Positions 24,912 through 33,384 of a stretch of DNA of 64,000 nt are shown piece after piece. The notes under the pieces were generated by a model. That model saw only the letters and a list, made by a program, of their open reading frames with translations, was not told the DNA's origin and searched no databases. This stretch comes from Mesorhizobium sp. M00.F.Ca.ET.216.01.1.1 (GTDB taxonomy: Bacteria; Pseudomonadota; Alphaproteobacteria; Rhizobiales; Rhizobiaceae). The position numbers and the translations under genes are program-made. Where the stretch lies: positions 62,001-126,000 of the forward strand of contig NZ_SADR02000020.1 of assembly GCF_004010325.2 (NCBI RefSeq), read 5' to 3'. Position 1 is the stretch's first letter. Each line of letters begins with the position of its first letter.

Positions 24912-26786
24912 ATGACCGATCGTTATGATGTGGTTGTGGTGGGCGGCGGCCATGCCGGCTGCGAGGCTGCCAGCGCTGCCGCGCGCGCCGGCGCCAGGAC
25001 GGCGCTGGTGACGCTGCGCTTCGACACGATCGGCGTGATGTCGTGCAATCCGGCGATCGGCGGTCTCGGCAAGGGGCATCTGGTTCGCGAGATCGACGCC
25101 ATGGACGGGCTGATGGGCCGCGTCGCCGATGCGGCCGGCATCCAGTTCCGCCTGCTAAACCGCCGCAAGGGCCCCGCAGTCCGTGGCCCGCGTGCGCAAG
25201 CCGACCGCAAGCTGTACCGGCAGGCGATGCAGGCTGCGATTCGCAAGCAGGCTGACCTGGATGTGATCGAAGGCGAGGTGCTGGATCTCGAGATCGACAG
25301 CGGGCGTGTGACGGCGGTGCTGCTGGCTGGTGACCGAAGGCTTGCCTGCGGCGCCGTGGTGCTGACCACCGGAACCTTCCTGCGCGGGCTGATCCATATC
25401 GGCGAGAAGAAAATCGTCGCCGGCCGCATGAACGAGCAGGCCAGTCTCGGCCTGTCGGCCACCATGGCGCGGGCCGGCTTCAAGCTTGGCCGGCTGAAGA
25501 CCGGCACACCGCCGCGGCTGGATGGCCGCACCATCGACTGGGCGTCGCTGGAGAGCCAGGCGGGGGACGAGGATCCGGTGCCGTTCTCGCTGCTGACCGA
25601 TCGCGTTGAGAACCCGCAGATCAACTGCGGCATTACGCGCACCACTGGTGCCACGCACGAGCTGATCCGCGCCAATCTCGGTCGGTCCGCCATGTATTCT
25701 GGGTCGATCGAAGGCATCGGGCCGCGTTACTGCCCGTCGATCGAGGACAAGATCGTCAAGTTCGGCGACCGCGAGGGCCACCAGATCTTCCTGGAGCCGG
25801 AAGGCCTCGACGACGACACCGTGTACCCGAACGGCATTTCGACCTCGCTGCCAGAGGACGTGCAGCTCGCCATGCTGAAGACCATTCCGGGGCTGGAGCA
25901 TGCAACCATGCTGCAGCCTGGCTATGCCATCGAATATGATCACGTCGATCCACGCGAGCTTGAGCCGACGCTGGAAACCAAGCGGATCGGCGGGCTTTTC
26001 CTTGCCGGGCAGATCAACGGCACAACCGGTTACGAAGAGGCGGGCGCGCAAGGGCTGCTCGCCGGCCTCAACGCTGCGCGCAAGGCCTCGGCAAGCGAGC
26101 AGATCGTGCTCAGCCGCACCGAGGCCTATATCGGTGTGATGGTCGACGATCTGACCAGCCGCGGCATCAGCGAGCCCTACCGCATGTTCACCTCACGCGC
26201 CGAGTTCCGGCTGTCGCTGCGCGCCGACAATGCCGATGAGCGGCTGACGCCGCTGGCCATGAAGCTGGAGGTCGCATCGCCACAGCGAATGCAACGGTTC
26301 AACAATGTCATGCAAGACCTTGAGAAGGCGCGGGTGCTGGCGCTTGGCACCACCACGACGCCCAACCAGGCTGCGCGTCATGGGCTTGAGGTCAACCGGG
26401 ACGGCGTGCGCCGCTCTGCTTACGAATTACTGGCCTATCCGGGCGTCGACATTGCGTGGCTCGCCCGAATCGAGCCGGAGTTCGCGGCAATCGACGCCAG
26501 GACAGCCGAACGCCTCGAAACGGAAGCGAAATATTCGGTTTATCTCGATCGGCAGCAGGCGGATGCCGCGCAGATGAGGGTTGAAGAGAGCCGCTTGATT
26601 CCCGAATCGCTCGACTTTGCCAACGTTCCCGGCCTGTCCAACGAGCTGAAGCAAAAGATGCTGGCGCGCCAGCCGCGCTCCATCGCGGACGCACAGCGCA
26701 TGGAAGGCATGACGCCGGCGGCGCTTGCCATCATCGTCGCGCATGTCCGCAACGCCGAGGCCGCTGCGCAAAGGGCTGTTGCGTGA
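24912..26786 (+). CDS. mnmG: tRNA uridine-5-carboxymethylaminomethyl modification enzyme MnmG
   Basis: FAD-dependent partner of MnmE, also called GidA. 624 residues. The N-terminal dinucleotide loop DVVVVGGGHAGCEAASAAARAG binds FAD. Conserved family segments follow: SCNPAIGGLGKGHLVREIDAMDG, RLKTGTPPRLDGRTIDW, GPRYCPSIEDKIVKF and LFLAGQINGTTGYEEAGAQGLLAGLNA. The C-terminal helical region ends in the MTPAALAIIVAHVR type. The stop overlaps the rsmG GTG start. Confidence 0.97.
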   Translation: MTDRYDVVVVGGGHAGCEAASAAARAGARTALVTLRFDTIGVMSCNPAIGGLGKGHLVREIDAMDGLMGRVADAAGIQFRLLNRRKGPAVRGPRAQADRKLYRQAMQAAIRKQADLDVIEGEVLDLEIDSGRVTAVLLAGDRRLACGAVVLTTGTFLRGLIHIGEKKIVAGRMNEQASLGLSATMARAGFKLGRLKTGTPPRLDGRTIDWASLESQAGDEDPVPFSLLTDRVENPQINCGITRTTGATHELIRANLGRSAMYSGSIEGIGPRYCPSIEDKIVKFGDREGHQIFLEPEGLDDDTVYPNGISTSLPEDVQLAMLKTIPGLEHATMLQPGYAIEYDHVDPRELEPTLETKRIGGLFLAGQINGTTGYEEAGAQGLLAGLNAARKASASEQIVLSRTEAYIGVMVDDLTSRGISEPYRMFTSRAEFRLSLRADNADERLTPLAMKLEVASPQRMQRFNNVMQDLEKARVLALGTTTTPNQAARHGLEVNRDGVRRSAYELLAYPGVDIAWLARIEPEFAAIDARTAERLETEAKYSVYLDRQQADAAQMRVEESRLIPESLDFANVPGLSNELKQKMLARQPRSIADAQRMEGMTPAALAIIVAHVRNAEAAAQRAVA

Positions 26787-27424
26787 GCGCTGCCTCGTGG
26801 GCGAGCCTGCAGGAGGCGGCCGGTCCGGTTTCACGTGAAACATTTGATCGCCTGGTCGAGTTCGAGCGGGTTTTCCAGAAATGGAACCGCCGGATAAACC
26901 TTGCGGCGCAATCGACGCTGGACGATGTCTGGCGCCGTCATATCCTGGACAGCGCCCAGCTTGCGCGAATCAAGCCGGACGCCAGGCGTTGGGTCGACCT
27001 CGGCTCCGGTGGCGGTTTTCCCGGCCTGATTCTCGCCTTCCTGCTTGCCGAACGCGATGGCGCCAGCATCGATCTGGTTGAAAGCAACCGGAAAAAGGCA
27101 TCGTTCCTGCAGGCGGTCGTCGGGCAATTCGGATTACCGGCGCGCATCATTGCGCGGCGCATCGACGACAGCTATCCGCTTGTTTCGGCGCCGCAAATCG
27201 TCACCGCCAGAGCGCTTGCCTCGCTTCCGGCCCTGCTTGAGCTGTCGGCGCCGTGGCTGACCAACGGGGCTCGCGGCCTGTTTCATAAAGGCCGGGATTA
27301 CCGCGCCGAGGTGGAAGAAAGCGCTCACCGATGGACCTTCGATCTGGTAGAACATTCGAGCATGACCGACCCGCATGGGGTCATCCTCGAACTGTCTGAC
27401 CTGCGCCCGGCGACCTCGGAATGA
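26783..27424 (+). CDS. rsmG: 16S rRNA (guanine527-N7)-methyltransferase RsmG
   Basis: SAM-dependent methyltransferase for m7G527 of 16S rRNA (GidB). 213 residues. Motif I is VDLGSGGGFPGLILAFLL; the N-terminal FQKWNRRINLAAQSTLDDVWRRHILDSAQL is typical. GTG start with a four-base overlap with mnmG; its own stop overlaps the parA start (ATGA), so mnmG-rsmG-parA are translationally chained. A parS-like site with a 15 of 16 match lies near its 5' end. Confidence 0.96.
   Translation: MSAASWASLQEAAGPVSRETFDRLVEFERVFQKWNRRINLAAQSTLDDVWRRHILDSAQLARIKPDARRWVDLGSGGGFPGLILAFLLAERDGASIDLVESNRKKASFLQAVVGQFGLPARIIARRIDDSYPLVSAPQIVTARALASLPALLELSAPWLTNGARGLFHKGRDYRAEVEESAHRWTFDLVEHSSMTDPHGVILELSDLRPATSE
26827..26842. 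promoter_or_regulatory. parS-like site inside rsmG
   Basis: GGTTTCACGTGAAACA, 15 of 16 match to the ParB-binding consensus, starting 44 bases into the rsmG coding sequence. It encodes VSRETF in the protein, so the site is kept within a translated frame. Confidence 0.8.
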
Positions 27425-28242
27425 ACTTCTGGCATAGACCCATGATGAAGACTGGACCTCGAATCATCACCGTAGCCAATCAGAAGGGCGGTGTTGGCAA
27501 GACGACGACCGCCATCAATCTGGCCACGGCGCTGGCGGCCATTGGCGAGCGGGTGCTGATCGTCGACCTCGATCCGCAAGGCAATGCCAGTACCGGTCTG
27601 GGCATCGACCGGCGCGACCGCACCGTTTCGTCCTATGATGTGCTGACCGGCGAGCTCGACCTGGAAGCGGCGGCGATCCCGACGGCGGTGCCCGGCCTGT
27701 CGATCGTGCCATCGACGCTCGATCTGCTCGGCATCGAGATGGAAATCGCCTCGGCGCCGGACCGGGTTCTGCGGCTGCGCAACGCCTTGCGCGCCTCGGC
27801 CGAGCGGTCGGCCGAGTTCGGCTATGTGCTGATCGATTGCCCGCCGTCGCTCAATCTGTTGACGCTGAACTCGATGGCCGCGGCCGATTCGGTGCTGGTG
27901 CCGCTGCAATGCGAGTTCTTTGCCCTCGAGGGCTTGAGCCAGCTGCTGGAGACCGTCGAGCAGGTGCGCCGCTCCATCAATCCCGAGCTGACCATCCAGG
28001 GCATCGTGCTGACCATGTTCGACGGGCGCAACAACCTCGCCAACCAGGTGGTGCAGGATGTGCGGGCGCATATGGGCGACAAGGTTTATGAGACCGTCAT
28101 TCCGCGCAATGTCCGCGTGTCCGAGGCGCCGTCCTACGGCAAGCCGGCGATCCTCTATGACCTCAAATGCTCAGGCAGCCAGGCCTATCTTCAGCTTGCC
28201 TCCGAAGTGATCCGCCGCGAGCGCAAGCTGCGCGCCGCTTGA
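27421..28242 (+). CDS. parA: Chromosome partitioning ATPase ParA
   Basis: Walker-type ATPase that, with ParB bound at parS, segregates the origins. 273 residues. Deviant Walker A motif NQKGGVGKTTTAINLATAL, Walker A' VLIVDLDPQGNASTGLG and Walker B YVLIDCPPSLNLLTLN. It lacks the long N-terminal HTH of plasmid type Ia ParA, so it is a chromosomal-type protein. The ATG at 27421 overlaps the rsmG stop; ATGs at 27442 and 27445 are alternatives closer to the family start (KTGPRIITVANQKGG). Confidence 0.96.
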   Translation: MNFWHRPMMKTGPRIITVANQKGGVGKTTTAINLATALAAIGERVLIVDLDPQGNASTGLGIDRRDRTVSSYDVLTGELDLEAAAIPTAVPGLSIVPSTLDLLGIEMEIASAPDRVLRLRNALRASAERSAEFGYVLIDCPPSLNLLTLNSMAAADSVLVPLQCEFFALEGLSQLLETVEQVRRSINPELTIQGIVLTMFDGRNNLANQVVQDVRAHMGDKVYETVIPRNVRVSEAPSYGKPAILYDLKCSGSQAYLQLASEVIRRERKLRAA

Positions 28243-28244
28243 TG

Positions 28245-28310
28245 CAGTCGCCCAAAAGTGGAATCGGTTTTGGGACAACGACATGCATGATGACAAGAAG
28301 CCGATTCGAT
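28245..28310. repeat. Palindromic intergenic element between parA and parB
   Basis: GCAGTCGCCCAAAAGTGGAATCGGTTTTGGGACAACGACATGCATG: the same unit as near 8850, in the opposite orientation (GCATGTCGTTGTCCCAAAACCG there). It lies inside the parA-parB operon and its hairpin could lower ParB yield relative to ParA. Confidence 0.7.
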
Positions 28311-28332
28311 ACCGAAACGATCTGGACAGACG

Positions 28333-29220
28333 ATGAGTGAAGACCTTTCAAGAAAAAGACTGGGACGGGGACTGGCGGCGCTGATCGGCGAAATCGATCG
28401 TCCAGCCGCGCCGGAAAAGCAGAGCCTGACTGCGGACGGCAAGGTGCCGATCGAATTCCTCAGCCCGAACCCGAAAAACCCGCGTCGGCATTTTGGCGAC
28501 GCCGACCTTACCGACCTGGCGCAGTCGATCCGCGAACATGGCGTGGTGCAGCCGGTGGTGGCGCGGCCGTCGCCGAAACTGCCCGGCCGCTACGAGATCA
28601 TTGCCGGCGAACGGCGCTGGCGCGCGGCGCAGCGCGCCGGGCTGACCGAGATCCCGATCATTGTGCGCGATGTCAACGATCGCACGGCGCTGGAACTGGC
28701 GATCATCGAGAACGTCCAGCGCACCGACCTCAACCCGGTCGAGGAAGCGCTCGGCTACCAGCAACTGATCGACGAGCATGGCTATACCCAGGCCGATCTC
28801 GGCCAGGTGATCGGCAAGAGCCGCAGCCATGTCGCCAATACGCTGAGGCTGTTGAAGCTGCCCGACGTCATTCGCGACATGCTGGTCGACGGCGCGCTGT
28901 CGGCCGGCCACGCCCGCACATTGGTCACGGCCGAGGATCCGGCCGGCCTCGCCAAACGCATCGTCGAGGACGGGCTTTCGGTGCGCCAGGCCGAGGCGCT
29001 GGCACAGATGCCGGCCGGCCGTACTGCAAAGACTGCACGGCCACCGGCGAGCCCGCCAGAAAAAGACGCCGACACGCTGGCGTTGGAAAAACTGATGACC
29101 GACACGATCGGTATGATTGTCACGATCGAGCACAAGGAGCGCGGCGGCGTGCTCCGCGTCGCCTATCGGACGCTGGACCAGCTCGACGAGCTCTGCCGCC
29201 GGTTGAAGCAAGAGCGGTAG
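28333..29220 (+). CDS. parB: Chromosome partitioning protein ParB
   Basis: CTP-dependent clamp that loads at parS and spreads on DNA. 295 residues. The N-terminal ParA-contact segment is SRKRLGRGLAALIGEI. The ParB/Srx domain contains the CTP-binding GERRWRAAQRAGLTEIPIIV (GERRxR motif) and ENVQRTDLNPVEEA. The HTH follows (TQADLGQVIGKSRSHVANTLRLLKLP). A C-terminal dimerisation domain closes it. It is 90 bases after parA, separated by a palindromic element. Confidence 0.97.
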   Translation: MSEDLSRKRLGRGLAALIGEIDRPAAPEKQSLTADGKVPIEFLSPNPKNPRRHFGDADLTDLAQSIREHGVVQPVVARPSPKLPGRYEIIAGERRWRAAQRAGLTEIPIIVRDVNDRTALELAIIENVQRTDLNPVEEALGYQQLIDEHGYTQADLGQVIGKSRSHVANTLRLLKLPDVIRDMLVDGALSAGHARTLVTAEDPAGLAKRIVEDGLSVRQAEALAQMPAGRTAKTARPPASPPEKDADTLALEKLMTDTIGMIVTIEHKERGGVLRVAYRTLDQLDELCRRLKQER

Positions 29221-29328
29221 GCCCGGCTCGACACATTAGTCGGCAAACTAAAGTCGCCTACGAACTTCCGGGCGGGCCTAAAGACAATCGTTTCACGTGT
29301 AAGCCATTCATGGTCACTTGTTCTAGCT

Positions 29329-29506
29329 GGCGCTGCCCCTCACCTGCCTGCCGATATCTTCTCCCCGTCCAGTGACGGGGAGAAGGGCGCTCTCATCGAC
29401 GGTTTCGCCAATCACCGGTGTTGCAAGGAGGGCGCTGCGGGCAAAGCTGCCAATCTCCTCCCTCGTGGGGGAGATGCCCGGCAGGGCAGAGGGGGGCGCG
29501 AAGGAA
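29329..29506. repeat. REP-type palindromic element (copy 2)
   Basis: GGCGCTGCCCCTCACCTGCCTGCCG at the left, hairpin TCTTCTCCCCGTCCAGTGACGGGGAGAAG, and the right end GGGGGAGATGCCCGGCAGGGCAGAGGGGGGCGCGAAGG. Same family as 21005, 34740, 36399 and 38301. The internal AAGCTGCCAATCTCC motif is shared with the 34740, 36399 and 38301 copies. Confidence 0.75.
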
Positions 29507-29653
29507 CGCAAGCCTCGTTCACCCGCGACCCACCGTGAATCGTGCTTGAGGGCGCAATTGCGATCGATTGGGGGGCCGGGGGCGCGAGGGAATGCCGACC
29601 ACGACCAGCCGGAAGCATGCCGAAGGTGTCATCGCGATCGACTGAGAAGTTGG

Positions 29654-29700
29654 AGGGACAGCGCGCCGGACATCTCCGCCACAAGGGGGGAGATTGGCAA
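29654..29700. repeat. Half REP-type element (copy 3)
   Basis: GGGACAGCGCGCCGGACATCTCCGCCACAAGGGGGGAGATTGGCAA: one arm of the REP family, abutting the stop codon of holA. Confidence 0.6.
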
Positions 29701-29705
29701 TTCTC

Positions 29706-30749
29706 CTACCTCTGCGCCAGCCGATTGCTCTCTACCGCAATGCCGAGCAGCGCTTGCCGTGCCAGCGCGACAGATAGGTCCGGCCTTCGCCGGGTCTGCA
29801 GGACCGCCGCCTGCAACCTGGACAAGGCGCGGCCGAGCGCCTCGACATTCCAGCGTTCGAGCGCCTTTTCCACCAGCTTTCGCCGCGAGAAAAAAACTGG
29901 CGGGCGAGCTGCGGCAACGACCGCCGCGGCGTTGCGGCCGCCGGCCTCCATCAAGCCGCGCAGGGCCTGGATCGTTTGCAATTGGCGCATTGCGGCCGAC
30001 AGCACCAGGAAGGGCTGGCCGCCGGACTGACAATGGCGGGTGAAGGCGGCGTCGAAGTCGCTGATCCTGCCTTCGAGCAGGGCGTCGACGGCAGCGTCGA
30101 AGGACAGGCCGGAAACGTCGCCCGATGTCGCCTTGACGTCTTCCAGTCCGATTTCCTTCTGGCCGTTGGAATAGAGCACCAGCTTTTCAATCTCGCCGCG
30201 CGAAGCCAGCCGGTCGCCGCCGAGATTGCGGCGCAATGCCTGCCTGGCCTCTGGTGTCATCGACATGCCGGCCTTGCTCAGTTCGTCATCGATGACCGTG
30301 TCGATGTCCCTGGCCTCGTCGACGTAGCACGGCAGCGCCATGGCATTGTCGGCCGCCTCGACGACGGCCCGCAGTCCAACGCCCTTCTTCAGGTCGCCGG
30401 CCTCGATGAGAATGATCGCATCCCGCGCGGGCTCGGCGGTCAGCGCCTTGACGTCGTCGGCAAGCGCCTTCTGGCCGCTGGCATTGCGCACCCACAGCAG
30501 GCGCCGGTCCGAGAACATCGGCACGGTCCGCGCCTCGTCGAGCAGGCGGCCCTCGTCGCGGTCGACTTCCGAACCGTCCAGCCTGACCACCGAGAACGGA
30601 TCGTCGAGCGGCAGGCCGGTCTTCGCAACGAAGGCCCGCGCCCGCTCGGCGACCAGCCCGCGATCGGGACCATAAAGCAGCACGATCGAGATGCGCGGGT
30701 CCGGCCGCGCCAGCCACGAATCGACCTCATAAGCTTTCTTCTGTGCCAT
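29706..30749 (-). CDS. holA: DNA polymerase III delta subunit
   Basis: Clamp-loader subunit that opens the sliding clamp. 347 residues. Family sequence: KKAYEVDSWLARPDPRISIVLLYGPDRGLVAERA at the N-terminus, LLDEARTVPMFSDRRLLWVRNA, and the C-terminal FLVLSAAMRQLQTIQALRGLMEAGG with HFSRRK-like FFSRRKLVEKALERWN. Here holA stands next to the branched-chain dehydrogenase operon rather than lptE and leuS, its usual upstream partners in related bacteria. Confidence 0.92.
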   Translation of the reverse strand: MAQKKAYEVDSWLARPDPRISIVLLYGPDRGLVAERARAFVAKTGLPLDDPFSVVRLDGSEVDRDEGRLLDEARTVPMFSDRRLLWVRNASGQKALADDVKALTAEPARDAIILIEAGDLKKGVGLRAVVEAADNAMALPCYVDEARDIDTVIDDELSKAGMSMTPEARQALRRNLGGDRLASRGEIEKLVLYSNGQKEIGLEDVKATSGDVSGLSFDAAVDALLEGRISDFDAAFTRHCQSGGQPFLVLSAAMRQLQTIQALRGLMEAGGRNAAAVVAAARPPVFFSRRKLVEKALERWNVEALGRALSRLQAAVLQTRRRPDLSVALARQALLGIAVESNRLAQR

Positions 30750-31128
30750 TTCTGCTGGTTAGCATGATGCGGGCGCCGGGTGAACGGGCGCATGCAAACT
30801 GCCAGGCTGACGCACAAGCAACCACCTGGACCAGAGCGCGGCGATCCCGTTGCGCACCCGTCTCCGGCTTGGCCTGACCTGGATCTCAACACGCCGGCGC
30901 GAATTGCCTTATCTGGCGGAAAACCTGGCGTAGTCTTGTCCCAAATTGCGCAGCGCGGCAGAAGTTAGACAGGAAATTTCGAGCGCTTGTCTGCATTTTA
31001 CCCAGCGGCGAAGGCGAGGCTGACACCGTCCGGGGGCATTTCAATCTGAAGTGCGACCCACGAATTGGCACTGGTCTGGCGGCGCAGATGTGCAAATATC
31101 CTACGGGCAACATTGGAGGATCAAGGTC
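30750..31128. promoter_or_regulatory. Leader region of the bkd operon
   Basis: About 380 bases between divergent holA and bkdA1. I see a partial arm of the 16606-type element near 30880 and no credible ORF. GGAGGA at 31115-31120 is the bkdA1 ribosome binding site. The promoter and any regulator site for the operon must lie here, but I cannot place them. Confidence 0.4.
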
Positions 31129-32361
31129 ATGGCCGATGCTGGAATGTTGCGCTTCCATGTTCCAGAACCGGAAGTGCGGCCGGGCGGCACTCCCGACTTC
31201 TCGAACGTTGCCATCCCCAAAGCCGGCTCGGTGCCGCGTCCCGAGATCGATGTCGATCCGCGTGACATTCGCGACATGGCGTTCTCGATCATCCGCGTCC
31301 TGAACCGCGCCGGCGAGGCCGTCGGACCCTGGGCCGGCCTGCTTTCCGACGACGAATTGCTGGAAGGGCTGCGCCACATGATGACGCTGCGCACCTTCGA
31401 CGCGCGCATGCAGATGGCGCAGCGCCAGGGCAAGACCTCCTTCTACATGCAGCACCTCGGCGAAGAGGCGGTAAGCTGCGCCTTCCGCAAGGCGCTGGCG
31501 CCGGGAGACATGAACTTTCCAACTTATCGGCAGGCAGGACTGCTCATCGCCGACGGCTATCCGATGGTCACGATGATGAACCAGATCTATTCGAATGAGG
31601 CCGATCCGCTGCGGGGCAGGCAACTGCCGATCATGTATTCGTCGAAGGAGCATGGCTTCTTCTCGATCTCCGGCAATCTGGCGACGCAATATATCCAGGC
31701 CGTCGGCTGGGCGATGGCTTCGGCGATCAGCAACGATTCGAAGATCGCGGCGGCCTGGATCGGCGACGGTTCGACCGCGGAGTCCGATTTCCATTCGGCG
31801 CTGGTCTTCGCTTCGACCTACAAGGCGCCGGTCGTGCTCAACGTCGTCAACAACCAGTGGGCGATCTCGACCTTCCAGGGCATCGCGCGCGGCGGCGCCG
31901 GCACCTTCGCCGCCCGTGGTCTCGGATTCGGCATCCCGGCGCTTCGCGTCGACGGCAACGACTATCTTGCCGTCCATGCTGTCGCCAAATGGGCAGCCGA
32001 GCGTGCGCGCCGGAATCTCGGGCCGACGCTGATCGAATACGTCACCTACCGTGTCGGCGCACATTCGAGCTCCGACGATCCTTCCGCCTACCGGCCGAAA
32101 GCCGAATCCGACGCGTGGCCGCTCGGCGATCCGATCGTCAGGCTGAAGAACCATCTCATCCAGCGCAGCGTCTGGTCGGACGAACGCCATGCCCAGGCCG
32201 AAGCGGAAATCCTCGAAACGGTGATCGCGGCGCAGAGGGAGGCGGAGCGGCACGGCACACTGCACGCCGGCGGCAAACCCTCGACGCGCGACATGTTCGA
32301 AGGCGTCTATGCTGAAATGCCGCCGCATCTCAGGCGCCAGCGCCAGCAGGCGGGGGTCTGA
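31129..32361 (+). CDS. bkdA1: 2-oxoisovalerate dehydrogenase E1 component, alpha subunit
   Basis: Thiamine-diphosphate subunit of the branched-chain 2-oxoacid dehydrogenase complex that decarboxylates the keto acids from Val, Leu and Ile. 410 residues. The ThDP motif is visible as GDGSTAESDFHSAL... to LNVVNNQWAIS, preceded by GLRHMMTLRTFDARM. The phosphorylation-loop region YRVGAHSSSDDPSAYRP is also conserved. GGAGGA lies eight bases before the ATG at 31129. The beta subunit begins two bases after the stop. Confidence 0.95.
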   Translation: MADAGMLRFHVPEPEVRPGGTPDFSNVAIPKAGSVPRPEIDVDPRDIRDMAFSIIRVLNRAGEAVGPWAGLLSDDELLEGLRHMMTLRTFDARMQMAQRQGKTSFYMQHLGEEAVSCAFRKALAPGDMNFPTYRQAGLLIADGYPMVTMMNQIYSNEADPLRGRQLPIMYSSKEHGFFSISGNLATQYIQAVGWAMASAISNDSKIAAAWIGDGSTAESDFHSALVFASTYKAPVVLNVVNNQWAISTFQGIARGGAGTFAARGLGFGIPALRVDGNDYLAVHAVAKWAAERARRNLGPTLIEYVTYRVGAHSSSDDPSAYRPKAESDAWPLGDPIVRLKNHLIQRSVWSDERHAQAEAEILETVIAAQREAERHGTLHAGGKPSTRDMFEGVYAEMPPHLRRQRQQAGV

Positions 32362-32363
32362 CC

Positions 32364-33377
32364 ATGCCAAGACGGACCATGATCGAGGCGATCCGCGACG
32401 CCATGGACGTGTCGATGGCGCGCGACGAACGCGTTATCGTGTTCGGCGAGGATGTCGGCTTCTTCGGCGGCGTCTTCCGCTGCACGCAAGGCCTGCAGGC
32501 CAAATACGGCAAGAGCCGCTGCTTCGATGCCCCGATCAGCGAATCCGGCATCGTCGGCTCGGCCATCGGCATGGCCGCCTATGGCCTGAAGCCATGTGTC
32601 GAGGTGCAGTTTGCCGACTACGTCTATCCGGCTTACGACCAGATCGTCTCCGAGGCGGCGCGGCTGCGCTACCGTTCGAACGGCGATTTCACCTGCCCGA
32701 TCGTGGTCAGGATGCCAACCGGCGGCGGCATCTTCGGCGGCCAGACCCACAGCCAGAGCCCGGAAGCGCTGTTCACCCACGTCTCCGGCCTGAAGGTCGT
32801 CGTGCCGTCCAACCCGCACGACGCCAAGGGGCTTTTGATCGCGGCGATAGAGGATCCTGATCCGGTGATCTTCCTGGAGCCGAAGCGGCTCTACAACGGC
32901 CCCTTCGACGGCCACCACGAGCAGCCGGTGACGCCGTGGTCGAAACATGAGCTCGGCGAGGTCGCCGATGGCCACTACACGATCGCGCTCGGCAAGGCGG
33001 TCATCCGCCGGCCGGGCGCGGCGGTGACCGTGCTTGCCTATGGCACGATGGTCTATGTCGCCCAGGCGGCTGCCGAGGAGACCGGCATCGATGCCGAGAT
33101 CATTGATCTCAGGACGTTGTTGCCGCTCGATCTCGAGACGATCATTGCCTCGGTCAACAAGACCGGGCGCTGCGTGGTCGTGCACGAGGCGACGCTGACG
33201 TCCGGATTTGGCGCCGAGCTTTCGGCGCTGGTGCAGGAGCACTGCTTCTATCACCTGGAAGCGCCGGTGGCGCGGGTTGCCGGCTGGGACACGCCCTATC
33301 CGCACGCTCAGGAGTGGGATTATTTTCCCGGTCCGGCCCGGGTCGGCCGCGCCCTGCTTGAAACGATGGAGGCTTAG
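32364..33377 (+). CDS. bkdA2: 2-oxoisovalerate dehydrogenase E1 component, beta subunit
   Basis: 337 residues; with the alpha subunit forms the alpha2beta2 E1. Family segments: RTMIEAIRDAMDVSMARDERVIVFGEDVGFFGGVFR, DAPISESGIVGSAIGMAAYGL, and IIDLRTLLPLDLETI followed by VVVHEATLTSGFGAELSALVQE. It starts two bases after bkdA1 and is followed by the E2 gene after seven bases, so all are in one transcript. Confidence 0.95.
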   Translation: MPRRTMIEAIRDAMDVSMARDERVIVFGEDVGFFGGVFRCTQGLQAKYGKSRCFDAPISESGIVGSAIGMAAYGLKPCVEVQFADYVYPAYDQIVSEAARLRYRSNGDFTCPIVVRMPTGGGIFGGQTHSQSPEALFTHVSGLKVVVPSNPHDAKGLLIAAIEDPDPVIFLEPKRLYNGPFDGHHEQPVTPWSKHELGEVADGHYTIALGKAVIRRPGAAVTVLAYGTMVYVAQAAAEETGIDAEIIDLRTLLPLDLETIIASVNKTGRCVVVHEATLTSGFGAELSALVQEHCFYHLEAPVARVAGWDTPYPHAQEWDYFPGPARVGRALLETMEA

Positions 33378-33384
33378 GTTCGAG

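Larger units (their letters stand above)
29221..29705. other. Intergenic region between convergent parB and holA
   Basis: About 485 bases with no gene. It contains a degenerate parS-like site (29289-29304, TTTCACGTG core, 12 of 16), one full REP-type element (29329-29506) and one half element (29654-29700). The convergent position of parB and holA makes the palindromes likely transcript ends. Confidence 0.5.

Noticed and set aside
30886..32370. 494-codon open frame on the minus strand opposite bkdA1
   Set aside because: Shadow of the E1 alpha gene, with composition typical of GC-rich antisense frames.
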